Positions 42,676-50,032 of a stretch of DNA of 50,032 bases are shown here, piece by piece (position 1 is the first letter of the stretch; every line of letters begins with the position of its first letter). The notes under the pieces were generated by a model, which was not told the origin of the DNA, did not search any database, and saw nothing but the letters and a program-made list of their open reading frames with translations. A program made the translations under genes and the position numbers. The DNA is from JAVBPE01 sp031549865 (GTDB lineage: Bacteria > Bacillota_I > Bacilli_A > Acholeplasmatales > Anaeroplasmataceae), in NCBI GenBank assembly GCA_031549865.1, contig JAVBPE010000009.1, positions 1-50,032 of the forward strand, in the 5' to 3' direction.

Positions 42676-42984
42676 ATGATAGAAGTTATTTGTAAGAGCA
42701 ATCAAAAAGAATCTTCAATTGAGCTAAAAGGTCATGCTAATTATGACGTTCATGGGAAAGATATAGTCTGCAGTGCGGTATCAACTGCATTTGTGATGAC
42801 TGCAAATTTAATTGAAAAATTAAACCTTAGTTACAACATCATAGAATTAATCTGTGAAGAAGGAAATTTGAAATTAAATGTAAATACTGAAAATGAAATT
42901 ATTAAAAGTATAATGGAAAATTTAGTATATACTATTGATGAATTACATAAGCAATATCCTAAATATATAAAATATAAAAAATAG
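42676..42984 (+). CDS. Ribosomal-processing cysteine protease Prp
   Basis: 102 residues. The catalytic His is in GHANYDVHGKD and the Cys in IVCSAVSTAF. It cleaves the N-terminal extension of L27. That extension is indeed present in the next gene. There is no strong Shine-Dalgarno, so translation is probably coupled to rplU. Confidence 0.93.
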   Translation: MIEVICKSNQKESSIELKGHANYDVHGKDIVCSAVSTAFVMTANLIEKLNLSYNIIELICEEGNLKLNVNTENEIIKSIMENLVYTIDELHKQYPKYIKYKK

Positions 42985-42996
42985 GAGGTAATCAAA

Positions 42997-43281
42997 ATGT
43001 TAAATTTAAATATACAACTATTAGCATCTAAAAAAGGTGTAGGTTCTACTAGAAACGGCCGTGACTCAGAATCTAAACGTCTTGGGGCAAAATTATCTGA
43101 TGGTCAATATTGTACTGCTGGTTCTATTATTTATCGCCAAAGAGGAACTAAAGTTCATCCTGGTACAAATGTAGGACGTGGTGGAGACGATACTTTATTT
43201 GCAACTGTTACTGGAATTGTAAAATTCGAACGTAAAGGTCGCGATAAAAAACAAGTTTCTGTATATCCAGAAGTTGAGTAG
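42997..43281 (+). CDS. rpmA: 50S ribosomal protein L27
   Basis: 94 residues. The N-terminal extension MLNLNIQLLA ends at the expected Prp site before SKKGVGSTRNGRDSESKRLG. The mature N-terminus reaches the peptidyl-transferase centre. AGGAGGTAATC precedes the ATG. Confidence 0.98.
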   Translation: MLNLNIQLLASKKGVGSTRNGRDSESKRLGAKLSDGQYCTAGSIIYRQRGTKVHPGTNVGRGGDDTLFATVTGIVKFERKGRDKKQVSVYPEVE

Positions 43282-43289
43282 TAGATTTT

Positions 43290-43314
43290 AATGCCCTAGT
43301 AAGGGCATTTTTTT
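43290..43314 (+). terminator. Terminator of rplU-prp-rpmA
   Basis: AATGCCCT (43290-43297), loop AGTA, AGGGCATT (43302-43309), T run. Confidence 0.9.
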
Positions 43315-43335
43315 ATGGTAAAGAAATATAAAAAA

Positions 43336-43344
43336 TGTTATAAT
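43336..43344 (+). promoter_or_regulatory. Extended -10 promoter of obgE
   Basis: TGTTATAAT, 65 bases before the ATG. Confidence 0.6.
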
Positions 43345-43408
43345 CAATTAAAGTATATTACATTAAATAAATATTATAAGGGTATCTTATAAAAAGAGGT
43401 GGAGCAAA

Positions 43409-44686
43409 ATGTTTGTAGACCAAGTCAAACTAGAAGTACATGGCGGTAAAGGTGGTAACGGTATTGTTGCCTATAGAAGAGAATTAAAAATTGAATATGG
43501 TGGACCTTTCGGTGGAAACGGTGGACGTGGTGGATCAATCATTTTTGTTGGTAAAGAAGGATTATCTACACTTCTTGATTTAAGATACCATAAGGTTATG
43601 AAGGGCAAAAACGGTGAAAATGGTAAAAACAAAGGTATGTATGGAGCAAGTGCTGAAAATACATATGTTGGGGTACCTATTGGGACAACTATTGTTGATG
43701 ATGATACAAACTTAGTTATAGGCGATATTTGTCGTCATAATCAAGAGGTGGTAGTTGCTTTTGGTGGACGTGGTGGAAGAGGGAATATGTCTTTTGCCTC
43801 AGGAACTATTAAATGTCCTGATTTCGCTGAAAAAGGAGAACCTGGACAAACTAGATATGTTAGATGTGAACTTAAAGTACTTGCTGATTGTGGTTTAGTT
43901 GGATTTCCAAGTGTTGGTAAATCAACATTAATAAGTAGTGTTTCAAAAGCCCGTCCAAAAATTGGGGCATATCATTTTACAACTTTAGTTCCTAATTTAG
44001 GAATGGTTGAAGTTAATGATGGACGTAGTTTTGTTATGGCTGACCTTCCTGGTATTATTGAAAATGCCCATGAAGGTGCTGGATTAGGCTTAGCTTTTTT
44101 AAGACACATTGAAAGATGTAGGGTTATAGTTCATGTTATTGATATGGCTTCAACTGAAGGACGCGATCCATATGAAGACTACTGTATAATTAATAATGAA
44201 TTAGTTTCTTATAAAATGAATCTCTCAAAACGTCCTCAAATTATTGTTGCAAATAAAATGGATGTAGAAGGCGCAGAAGAAAATTTAGCTAAATTTAAAG
44301 AAAAAGTTGATAAAGAAATCTTTGCAGTGAGTGCTTTAACAAAAGAAAACTTAGATTTATTACTTTATAAAATTGCTGATACTTTAGCTGTTACTGAAGA
44401 ATTTAGTTTATTTGAAGAAGATGAAAAAGAATTATCAGTTAATTATACATTTACACCAGAAGAGAAATTCTTCTATATTGAAAAGCAAGATGATAATGTA
44501 TATAACGTTTCTGGTGATAAACTATACAAATTATTCTTAATGACTAATTTTGAAAATGATAGTTCAGTGAATCGTTTCGCAAGACAATTAAGAAGTTTTG
44601 GAATTGATGATGAATTAAGAAAATTAGGCGTTAAAAATGGAGATTTAGTTCGTATTTTTGATTATGAATTTGAATTTATAGATTAA
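43409..44686 (+). CDS. obgE: GTPase ObgE/CgtA
   Basis: 425 residues. The glycine-rich Obg domain (about 1-158), G domain with GFPSVGKST, DLPGIIE and NKMD, and the C-terminal OCT domain (about 345-425) are all present; OCT is typical of Gram-positive Obg. It works in 50S assembly and stress control. AGAGGTGG precedes the ATG. Confidence 0.97.
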   Translation: MFVDQVKLEVHGGKGGNGIVAYRRELKIEYGGPFGGNGGRGGSIIFVGKEGLSTLLDLRYHKVMKGKNGENGKNKGMYGASAENTYVGVPIGTTIVDDDTNLVIGDICRHNQEVVVAFGGRGGRGNMSFASGTIKCPDFAEKGEPGQTRYVRCELKVLADCGLVGFPSVGKSTLISSVSKARPKIGAYHFTTLVPNLGMVEVNDGRSFVMADLPGIIENAHEGAGLGLAFLRHIERCRVIVHVIDMASTEGRDPYEDYCIINNELVSYKMNLSKRPQIIVANKMDVEGAEENLAKFKEKVDKEIFAVSALTKENLDLLLYKIADTLAVTEEFSLFEEDEKELSVNYTFTPEEKFFYIEKQDDNVYNVSGDKLYKLFLMTNFENDSSVNRFARQLRSFGIDDELRKLGVKNGDLVRIFDYEFEFID

Positions 44687-44693
44687 TAATTAT

Positions 44694-44728
44694 AAAAATG
44701 ATTTCAAAAAAATGGAATCATTTTTTTA
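44694..44728 (+). terminator. Terminator after obgE
   Basis: AAAAATGATTTC (44694-44705), 8-base A-rich loop, GGAATCATTTTT (44714-44725), one G-U pair. Confidence 0.88.
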
Positions 44729-44749
44729 TTTTTAATTGTAAAAAACTTT

Positions 44750-44763
44750 TGAAATCGCTTTAG
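44750..44763 (+). promoter_or_regulatory. Possible cre (catabolite repression) site
   Basis: TGAAATCGCTTTAG fits the CcpA cre pattern TGWAANCGNTNWCA except for the last two bases. It lies about 90 bases upstream of the kdg promoter. Weak call. Confidence 0.3.
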
Positions 44764-44839
44764 ATAATTGAATTACTTTTAAAAAGTACTTTTTTGAAAT
44801 TATAAAATGCTAAAAAATGGGGTAAATTACAGGTGATAG

Positions 44840-44868
44840 TTGACAAAAAATGTAATAAAAATTATAAT
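44840..44868 (+). promoter_or_regulatory. Consensus promoter of the kdg/kdu operon
   Basis: TTGACA (44840-44845), exactly 17 bases, TATAAT (44863-44868). A full consensus match suggests strong expression that must be held down by a repressor. Confidence 0.93.
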
Positions 44869-44889
44869 AGGAATGATGAAGATTTTCAT

Positions 44890-44909
44890 TTATAAAATTT
44901 ATTTTATAA
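44890..44909 (+). promoter_or_regulatory. Operator-like palindrome before kdgA
   Basis: TTATAAAAT (44890-44898), TT, ATTTTATAA (44901-44909): a perfect 9-base inverted repeat. It lies just after the predicted start site and directly before the Shine-Dalgarno. A smaller repeat ATGAA/TTCAT lies just upstream (44876-44889). A repressor site is the simplest reading; the regulator is not in the window. Confidence 0.55.
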
Positions 44910-44925
44910 GAAAGAGGAATGTAAA

Positions 44926-45573
44926 ATGAAAAAATTTGATGTATTAAATCGTATAGCAAAAGTCGGAGTTGTTGCCGTAGTTCGTGCTAACAACGGAGAA
45001 GAAGCTGTAAAAATTTCTGAAGCATGTATTAATGGAGGAGTTCCTGCAATTGAAGTAACATTCACTGTACCTGGAGCTGACCAAGTTATCAAAACTTTAA
45101 AGAATACTTTTAGTGATGATAAATTAATTGTTGGAGCTGGAACAGTTCTTGATAGCGAAACTGCACGTATTGCAATTTTAGCTGGAGCAGAATATATTGT
45201 ATCTCCTGGATTTGATTTAGAGTCTGCTAAATTATGTAATAGATATCAAGTTCCTTATATGCCTGGTTGTATGACAATTACTGAAATCATGCGCGCTATG
45301 GAAGCAGGATGTGACATTGTTAAATTATTCCCTGGTTCATTACCTGGACCTGATTATGTAAAAGCTGTTAAAGGACCACTTCCTCAAGCTAACATAATGC
45401 CTACTGGTGGAGTATCATTATCAAATGTTAATGAATGGATTAAAGCTGGAGTAATCGCTGTTGGTACTGGTTCTGATTTAACTGGACCTGCTAAAAAAGG
45501 TGATTATGCTGGTGTAACAGAATTAGCTAAACAATTCGTTGAAGCTGTAGCAAACGCGCGAGCTAAGAAGTAA
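44926..45573 (+). CDS. kdgA: KDPG/KHG aldolase
   Basis: 215 residues. It splits 2-keto-3-deoxy-6-phosphogluconate into pyruvate and glyceraldehyde-3-phosphate. The Schiff-base Lys 133 is in VKLFPGS, and the Glu is in IEVTFTVPGA. AEYIVSPGFD and MPTGGVSLSN are typical. Codon choice is more selective than in the neighbours (GGA, GCT, GTA), suggesting high expression. AGAGGA precedes the ATG. First gene of the operon. Confidence 0.95.
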   Translation: MKKFDVLNRIAKVGVVAVVRANNGEEAVKISEACINGGVPAIEVTFTVPGADQVIKTLKNTFSDDKLIVGAGTVLDSETARIAILAGAEYIVSPGFDLESAKLCNRYQVPYMPGCMTITEIMRAMEAGCDIVKLFPGSLPGPDYVKAVKGPLPQANIMPTGGVSLSNVNEWIKAGVIAVGTGSDLTGPAKKGDYAGVTELAKQFVEAVANARAKK

Positions 45574-45601
45574 TTTATTCCAAGGCTTTATAGGAGGCAC
45601 A

Positions 45602-46633
45602 ATGGAAAAGATAATAACTTTTGGAGAGATAATGTTAAGATTATCAACTCCTGATTATAATACTATTAATCAAACACACTCATTTTTAGTGAATTATGGT
45701 GGTGGTGAGGCAAACGTTGCGGTTGCTTTAGCACATATGGGCCATAATACCTATTTTATGAGTAAACTACCTCCTAATCAACTTGGTGATGGAGCAATAA
45801 GCCATTTAAAATCTAATGGTGTTAATACTGATTATATCGTTAGAGGTTCAACAACTTTAGGTATTTATTTTTTAGAAACTGGATTTGGTGGACGACCTAG
45901 TAAAGTAATTTATAACCGTAAACACTCAGCAATTACTCGTGTTGAAGAAAAAGAATTTAAATGGGCTAAAATATTTAAAGGTGCAAGTTGGTTTCATATT
46001 TCAGGTATTACTTTAGCCTTAGGCGAAAGAGTAAGAAAAGTTGCTATTCGTGCGGCTAAAGAAGCTAAAAAATATGGAGTTAAAGTAAGCTTTGATTTCA
46101 ACTATCGTACTAAATTATGGACAATAGATGAGGCAAGACCTTGCTATAAAGAATTCATGAATTATGTTGATATTGTATTTGCATCATTTTATGATGCTAA
46201 CACAATCTTAGAAATACCACTTGATGAAGGTTTAGAAGATGCAACATTATCTGAAAAACGTCGTAATGTATTTCCAAAGATGATAAAAAAATATGGTTTA
46301 AATTATATTTTTGGAACAGATAGAGTAGTATTCTCAGCCTCTGAAAATTCTTTAGCTGGATATTATTTCAAGTTAAAAGATGAAGATTTATCATGGCAAT
46401 TAACTAATCCAATTCGTTTTAATATATATGATCGTATTGGTGGCGGGGATGCCTTTGCCTCAGGTGTAATTCATGGGCTGTTAAAGAATTTTGATGACCC
46501 TGAATATGCTGTTGCCTATGGTTTAAATACAAGTGTACTTAAACATACAATTTATGGTGATGCATCTGTAATGTCATGTGAAGAAATTGAATCATTTATG
46601 AAAGCTAACGGCAGTGCTGAAGTAGTTAGATAA
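45602..46633 (+). CDS. kdgK: PfkB-family sugar kinase, KDG kinase-like (copy 1)
   Basis: 343 residues. ITFGEIMLRLSTP and YGGGEANVAVALAHMG form the N-terminal PfkB signature; DRIGGGDAFASGVIHG holds the catalytic Asp and anion hole. SFDFNYRTKLW is typical of 2-keto-3-deoxygluconate kinases. It would make KDPG for KdgA. A paralogue lies two genes on; which one uses KDG cannot be told by eye. TAGGAGGC precedes the ATG. Confidence 0.85.
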   Translation: MEKIITFGEIMLRLSTPDYNTINQTHSFLVNYGGGEANVAVALAHMGHNTYFMSKLPPNQLGDGAISHLKSNGVNTDYIVRGSTTLGIYFLETGFGGRPSKVIYNRKHSAITRVEEKEFKWAKIFKGASWFHISGITLALGERVRKVAIRAAKEAKKYGVKVSFDFNYRTKLWTIDEARPCYKEFMNYVDIVFASFYDANTILEIPLDEGLEDATLSEKRRNVFPKMIKKYGLNYIFGTDRVVFSASENSLAGYYFKLKDEDLSWQLTNPIRFNIYDRIGGGDAFASGVIHGLLKNFDDPEYAVAYGLNTSVLKHTIYGDASVMSCEEIESFMKANGSAEVVR

Positions 46634-46645
46634 TAGGAGAATTAT

Positions 46646-47104
46646 ATGATTATTGGAAAATTAAAAGATTTATATAGATATAAAGGAATATCTAAGAATA
46701 TTGATACTGCGATTGATTATGTTATCAATACAGATTTATTAGCCTTAGCTCCTGGAAAATATCTAGTAGATGGAAATAATGTTATATGTAACCGCGATAC
46801 ATATATTGCAAAACCATTAGACGAATGTTTCTATGAAAACCATGACGTTTATATGGATATGCAAATTGTATTAAAGGGAGTTGAAATGTTTGCTTATACA
46901 GATATTTCAAACCCAACTCTTAAGGTAACTGCACCTTACAATACTGATAAGGATGTTACAAAATATAGTTGTGAAGGCGGAGTTTTCTACGCTTTAGAAG
47001 AAGGGTATGCGCTAGTTTATCCTGAGGATGTTCATCTTGCAAAATGTAAAGCTAATGATGAAATCGTCGAAAAAGTTGTCATGAAAATAAAAATAGAAGA
47101 ATAA
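46646..47104 (+). CDS. YhcH/YjgK/YiaL family protein
   Basis: 152 residues, single cupin-like domain. NHDVYMDMQIVLKGVEMF, FYALEEGYALVYPEDVHLAKC and VVMKIKI match the DUF386 family, linked to anomer or isomer handling of acidic sugars. Metal ligands are likely the conserved His and Glu. Its place between the two kinases suggests a mutarotase or isomerase step on a uronate derivative. AGGAG precedes the ATG. Confidence 0.88.
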   Translation: MIIGKLKDLYRYKGISKNIDTAIDYVINTDLLALAPGKYLVDGNNVICNRDTYIAKPLDECFYENHDVYMDMQIVLKGVEMFAYTDISNPTLKVTAPYNTDKDVTKYSCEGGVFYALEEGYALVYPEDVHLAKCKANDEIVEKVVMKIKIEE

Positions 47105-47122
47105 TTAAAGGAGAATATTTAA

Positions 47123-48145
47123 ATGGCTAAAGTTGTTACATTAGGCGAAATTATGTTAAGATTATCTACACCAGGTAATACACGTTTCGTACAATCAGAT
47201 TCTTTCGATGTAGTTTATGGTGGAGGAGAAGCAAACGTTGCAGTAAGCTGTGCTAACTATGGACACGATGCATATTTTGTTACAAAATTACCTAAACATG
47301 AAATCGGTCAATCAGCAGTTAACTCATTAAGAAAATTCGGAGTTAATACTGATTTTATCGCTCGTGGTGGAGATCGCGTTGGTATTTATTATTTAGAAAC
47401 TGGAGCATCTATGCGTGCTTCAAAAGTAATTTATGACAGAGCTAATTCTGCAATTGCTGAAGCTGATGCTAAAGATTTTGATTTTGATGCAATTATGAAA
47501 GGTGCTGACTGGTTCCACTGGTCAGGAATCACTCCTGCAATTTCTGATAAAGCAGCTGAATTAACTCGTTTAGCTTGTGAAGCTGCAAAACGTAATGGTG
47601 TAACTGTATCAGTTGACTTAAACTTCCGTAAAAAATTATGGACTACACAAAAAGCTCAATCTATTATGAAACCATTAATGAAATATGTTGACGTATGTAT
47701 TGGTAATGAAGAAGATGCTGAATTATGCTTAGGATTCAAACCAGAAGCTGACGTTGAAGGTGGAGAAACTAATGCTGAAGGATACAAAGGTATTTTCACT
47801 CAAATGGCTAAAGAATTTGAATTCAAATATGTAGTTTCTACATTACGTGAATCATTCTCAGCTACACATAATGGTTGGAAAGCAATGATTTATAATGGTA
47901 CTGAATTCTATGAATCAAAACGTTATGACATTAACCCAATTATTGACCGTGTTGGTGGAGGAGACTCTTTCTCTGGTGGTATTATCCACGGTTTATTAAC
48001 TAAACCTAACCAAGGTGAAGCATTAGAATTCGCTGTTGCTGCATCTGCACTTAAGCATACTATTTGTGGAGATTTCAACTTAGTTTCTGTTGAAGAAGTT
48101 GAATCATTAGCTGGTGGAGCTGCTAACGGACGCGTTCAACGTTAA
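47123..48145 (+). CDS. PfkB-family sugar kinase, KDG kinase-like (copy 2)
   Basis: 340 residues, clear paralogue of the kinase at 45602: VTLGEIMLRLSTPG, GGGEANVAVSCANYG, SVDLNFRKKLW and DRVGGGDSFSGGIIHG. Codons are markedly more biased, with more C-ending Phe, Asn and Asp codons than copy 1, which suggests higher expression. It may be the main KDG kinase or act on a related keto-deoxy sugar. AAAGGAGAA precedes the ATG. Confidence 0.85.
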   Translation: MAKVVTLGEIMLRLSTPGNTRFVQSDSFDVVYGGGEANVAVSCANYGHDAYFVTKLPKHEIGQSAVNSLRKFGVNTDFIARGGDRVGIYYLETGASMRASKVIYDRANSAIAEADAKDFDFDAIMKGADWFHWSGITPAISDKAAELTRLACEAAKRNGVTVSVDLNFRKKLWTTQKAQSIMKPLMKYVDVCIGNEEDAELCLGFKPEADVEGGETNAEGYKGIFTQMAKEFEFKYVVSTLRESFSATHNGWKAMIYNGTEFYESKRYDINPIIDRVGGGDSFSGGIIHGLLTKPNQGEALEFAVAASALKHTICGDFNLVSVEEVESLAGGAANGRVQR

Positions 48146-48163
48146 TTATACTAATTATGAGTT

Positions 48164-48195
48164 TGCTACTTCCTTTTGGGAGTAGCATTTCGTAC
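48164..48195 (+). terminator. Hairpin after the second kinase
   Basis: TGCTACTTCC (48164-48173), loop TTTT, GGGAGTAGCA (48178-48187), one G-U pair. The following TTTCGTACTT is a poor U-tract, so it may be a partial terminator or an mRNA-stabilising 3' end within the operon. Confidence 0.6.
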
Positions 48196-48224
48196 TTTAA
48201 ATAATATAAAATTTGGAGGCAATA

Positions 48225-49064
48225 ATGGATAGATTTATTACTTTAAATAATGGACTAAAAATGCCAAGACTAGGGTTAGGAACATTTAAAAGTCTTGACG
48301 GTGATGAAGCATATAATGCAGCTTTAAACGCGATTAATGCTGGTTACTTGATGATTGATACTGCCCAAGTTTATGGAAATGAGGAAAGTATTGGACGCGC
48401 AATAAAAGATAGTAAAGTTGATAGAAATAATATTTTTATTACAACTAAATTATTTCCTTCTAAATTAGGCTATAAAAGTGCAAAAGAAGAACTTAATATT
48501 TCGTTAGAAAAATTAGGTTTAGATTATGTTGATCTATATTTACTTCACTGGCCAAGCAGTAATTATGAGCTTAATAATCACGCATGGCATGCGATGGAAG
48601 AAATTTATGAATCAGGCAAAGCTAAAAGTATTGGAGTTTCAAATTTTAATATTCATCATTTAATGTTTTTACTCCCAAATTGTAAGATTAAGCCAATGAT
48701 GAATCAAATTGAAATTCATCCAGGATTAACTCAATATGAATTAGTTAGATATTGTCAAAATAACAATATAGCTGTTACTTCTTATGGACCTTTTATGAAG
48801 GGGCAAGTATTTCAAATGGAATCTTTGAAAGATTTAGCTAGTAAATATAATAAGAGTATTCCTAATATAATTGTTAGATGGGGCTTACAAAGAAACATTG
48901 TAATGATTCCAAAATCAGTAACTAAAGAAAGAATAATTGATAATTTTAATGTCTTTGATTTTGAATTAACAAATGAAGATATGAAAATTGTTGATTTATG
49001 TAATAGAGGAACAAGAGTGTATACTGATCCAAATAATGCTCATTTTGTTCCAACAGAAGAATAG
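48225..49064 (+). CDS. Aldo/keto reductase
   Basis: 279 residues, cytosolic TIM barrel using NADPH. Catalytic tetrad: Asp and Tyr in MIDTAQVYGNE, Lys in ITTKLFPS, His in YLLHWPS. SIGVSNFN and IPKSVTKERI are the family signatures. In this operon it may reduce an aldehyde or keto acid from uronate breakdown, but the substrate is not readable. The ATG at 48225 is chosen because GGAGG lies five bases upstream. Confidence 0.92.
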   Translation: MDRFITLNNGLKMPRLGLGTFKSLDGDEAYNAALNAINAGYLMIDTAQVYGNEESIGRAIKDSKVDRNNIFITTKLFPSKLGYKSAKEELNISLEKLGLDYVDLYLLHWPSSNYELNNHAWHAMEEIYESGKAKSIGVSNFNIHHLMFLLPNCKIKPMMNQIEIHPGLTQYELVRYCQNNNIAVTSYGPFMKGQVFQMESLKDLASKYNKSIPNIIVRWGLQRNIVMIPKSVTKERIIDNFNVFDFELTNEDMKIVDLCNRGTRVYTDPNNAHFVPTEE

Positions 49065-49075
49065 GAGATAAATTT

Positions 49076-49912
49076 ATGAAACTAGAAGTTCGTTATGCAA
49101 ATCATCCCGAAGATTCAAAACATTACACAACAAAAGAATTAAGACAACATTATGTAATGGAAAAAGTATTTGAAGGTGATGAAATATTATTAGTATATTC
49201 ACATCAAGACCGTATTGTATCAGGTGGTATAATGCCAATTGATAAAGAATTATTTTTAGAACCATCAGATGAATTAAGAGCAGCATATTTCTTAGAACGT
49301 CGTGAACTAGGAATAATTAATATTGGTGGAGATGGTATTGTAACATTAGATGGTGTTAAATATAATGTTAAAGCCAAAGATGGTATGTATGTTGGTATGG
49401 GTACAAAAGAAGTAAAATTTGCCTCAATTGATAAAACAAATCCAGCAAAATTTTACATTTCATCATGTCCAGCTCATACAACATATCCAACATATTATAT
49501 TGATTTTGAAAAAGCAAATCATCGTCCAACTGGAGATGCTAAAACATTAAATAAACGTGTTATCAATCAATATATTCACCCAGATGTATGTAAGAGTTGT
49601 CAACTGGCAATGGGAATGACTAACTTAAGTGAAGGTTCAGGCTGGAATACTATGCCTTCTCATACTCATGAAAGACGTATGGAAGTATATTTCTATTTTG
49701 ATATTCCAGAAAATAATGTAGTATTTCATATGATGGGGCAACCACAAGAAACAAGACATGTAGTAATGTTAAATGATCAACTAGTAATATCACCAAGCTG
49801 GAGTATTCACTCTGGAATTGGAACTTCAAATTACTCATTTATTTGGGCAATGTGTGGAGAAAATCAAGAATTTGATGATATGGATCATATCGCAATGAAA
49901 GACTTAAAATAA
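49076..49912 (+). CDS. kduI: 5-keto-4-deoxyuronate isomerase KduI
   Basis: 278 residues. It isomerises 5-keto-4-deoxyuronate from unsaturated pectin fragments to 2,5-diketo-3-deoxygluconate. MKLEVRYANHPEDSKHY starts the protein, and the zinc site appears in MPSHTHERRMEVYFYF. WSIHSGIGTSNYSFIWAM ends it. Next to kduD, as usual. TAGGAGATAA precedes the ATG. Confidence 0.97.
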   Translation: MKLEVRYANHPEDSKHYTTKELRQHYVMEKVFEGDEILLVYSHQDRIVSGGIMPIDKELFLEPSDELRAAYFLERRELGIINIGGDGIVTLDGVKYNVKAKDGMYVGMGTKEVKFASIDKTNPAKFYISSCPAHTTYPTYYIDFEKANHRPTGDAKTLNKRVINQYIHPDVCKSCQLAMGMTNLSEGSGWNTMPSHTHERRMEVYFYFDIPENNVVFHMMGQPQETRHVVMLNDQLVISPSWSIHSGIGTSNYSFIWAMCGENQEFDDMDHIAMKDLK

Positions 49913-49929
49913 AAAGAGGAGAAAAAGAG

Positions 49930-50032
49930 ATGAATTTAAATAGTTTTAGTTTAAATGGAAAAATCGCCTGGGTAACAGGAGGATCATACGGAATAGGATT
50001 CAGTATGGCAAAAGGATTAGCAGACTGCGGAG
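49930..50032 (+). CDS. kduD: KduD, 5' part (short-chain dehydrogenase)
   Basis: The first 34 codons are in the window: MNLNSFSLNGKIAWVTGG followed by SYGIGFSMAKGLA. This is the NAD-binding Gly-rich start of a short-chain dehydrogenase. Directly after kduI, it is almost certainly the 2-keto-3-deoxygluconate oxidoreductase that yields KDG. GAGGAG precedes the ATG. Cut by the window end, not truncated by mutation. Confidence 0.88.
   Translation, partial: MNLNSFSLNGKIAWVTGGSYGIGFSMAKGLADCG

Noticed and set aside
1..50032. Mycoplasma-type code (TGA as Trp)
   Set aside because: TGA ends several full-length genes and Trp is TGG throughout, so the standard bacterial code applies.
1..50032. CRISPR array, rRNA genes, prophage or replication origin
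   Set aside because: No spaced direct repeats, rRNA segments, phage structural genes or DnaA-box cluster were seen.

Overview
The window is very AT-rich DNA from a low-GC Gram-positive bacterium of the Bacilli/Firmicutes side. TGA is used as a stop (for example at the YgiQ, DUF4430 and RelA ends) and Trp is TGG, so this is the standard bacterial code and not the Mycoplasma code. A bifunctional class A penicillin-binding protein, RecU and a SpoVB/MurJ-like flippase indicate a walled cell. Several gene orders match Bacillus: recU-pbp1A, apt-relA-dtd, rplU-prp-rpmA-obgE, and a relic of dpaA ... rnjB ... spoIIIE. Shine-Dalgarno sites are mostly GGAGG or AGGTGA, and many promoters carry an extended -10 of the type TGnTATAAT.

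Layout. 1-1.6 kb: an IS1182-type insertion sequence with its own terminators. 1.7-4.6 kb: a PadR / DUF2812 / ABC exporter cassette behind a palindromic operator. 4.7-7.0 kb (minus): tRNA-Arg(TCT), a DJ-1/PfpI protein and a B12-binding radical SAM protein. 7.1-9.4 kb: an unknown helical protein, a mini-ORF and MgtE. 9.4-13.1 kb: YgiQ, then three tightly coupled genes that look like a split transcobalamin/intrinsic-factor system (alpha-toroid lipoprotein, membrane-anchored DUF4430 beta domain, ECF-type S component). 13.1-13.25 kb: a promoter followed by four tandem hairpins before a Nudix gene. 13.9-18.2 kb: a hybrid histidine kinase, PBP1A and RecU. 18.3-27.2 kb: a stand-alone CBM20 protein, a DpaA-like protein, an RNase J2-like protein with lost metal ligands, an intracellular GH28 pectinase, two dCTP-deaminase/dUTPase-fold proteins (one tail-anchored), an FtsK/SpoIIIE-like protein with a ruined nucleotide site, and RarA.

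27.2-42.2 kb: small membrane proteins, the flippase, apt-relA-dtd, an unknown membrane protein, RimO, TrmL, thioredoxin with a reductase that has lost its NADPH motif, two lipoproteins and two membrane proteins. 42.2-44.7 kb: an L21 leader with rplU-prp-rpmA, and obgE. 44.7-50.0 kb: a uronate catabolic operon behind a consensus promoter and a 20-bp palindrome: kdgA, two KDG-kinase paralogues around a YhcH-family gene, an aldo/keto reductase, kduI and the start of kduD. With the GH28 enzyme this suggests growth on pectin oligomers, converging on 2-keto-3-deoxygluconate and then on pyruvate and glyceraldehyde-3-phosphate.

The best candidates for something under-described are the split B12-capture cluster, the four-hairpin RNA, and the dpaA/rnjB/spoIIIE-like neighbourhood in which several enzymes have lost catalytic residues.
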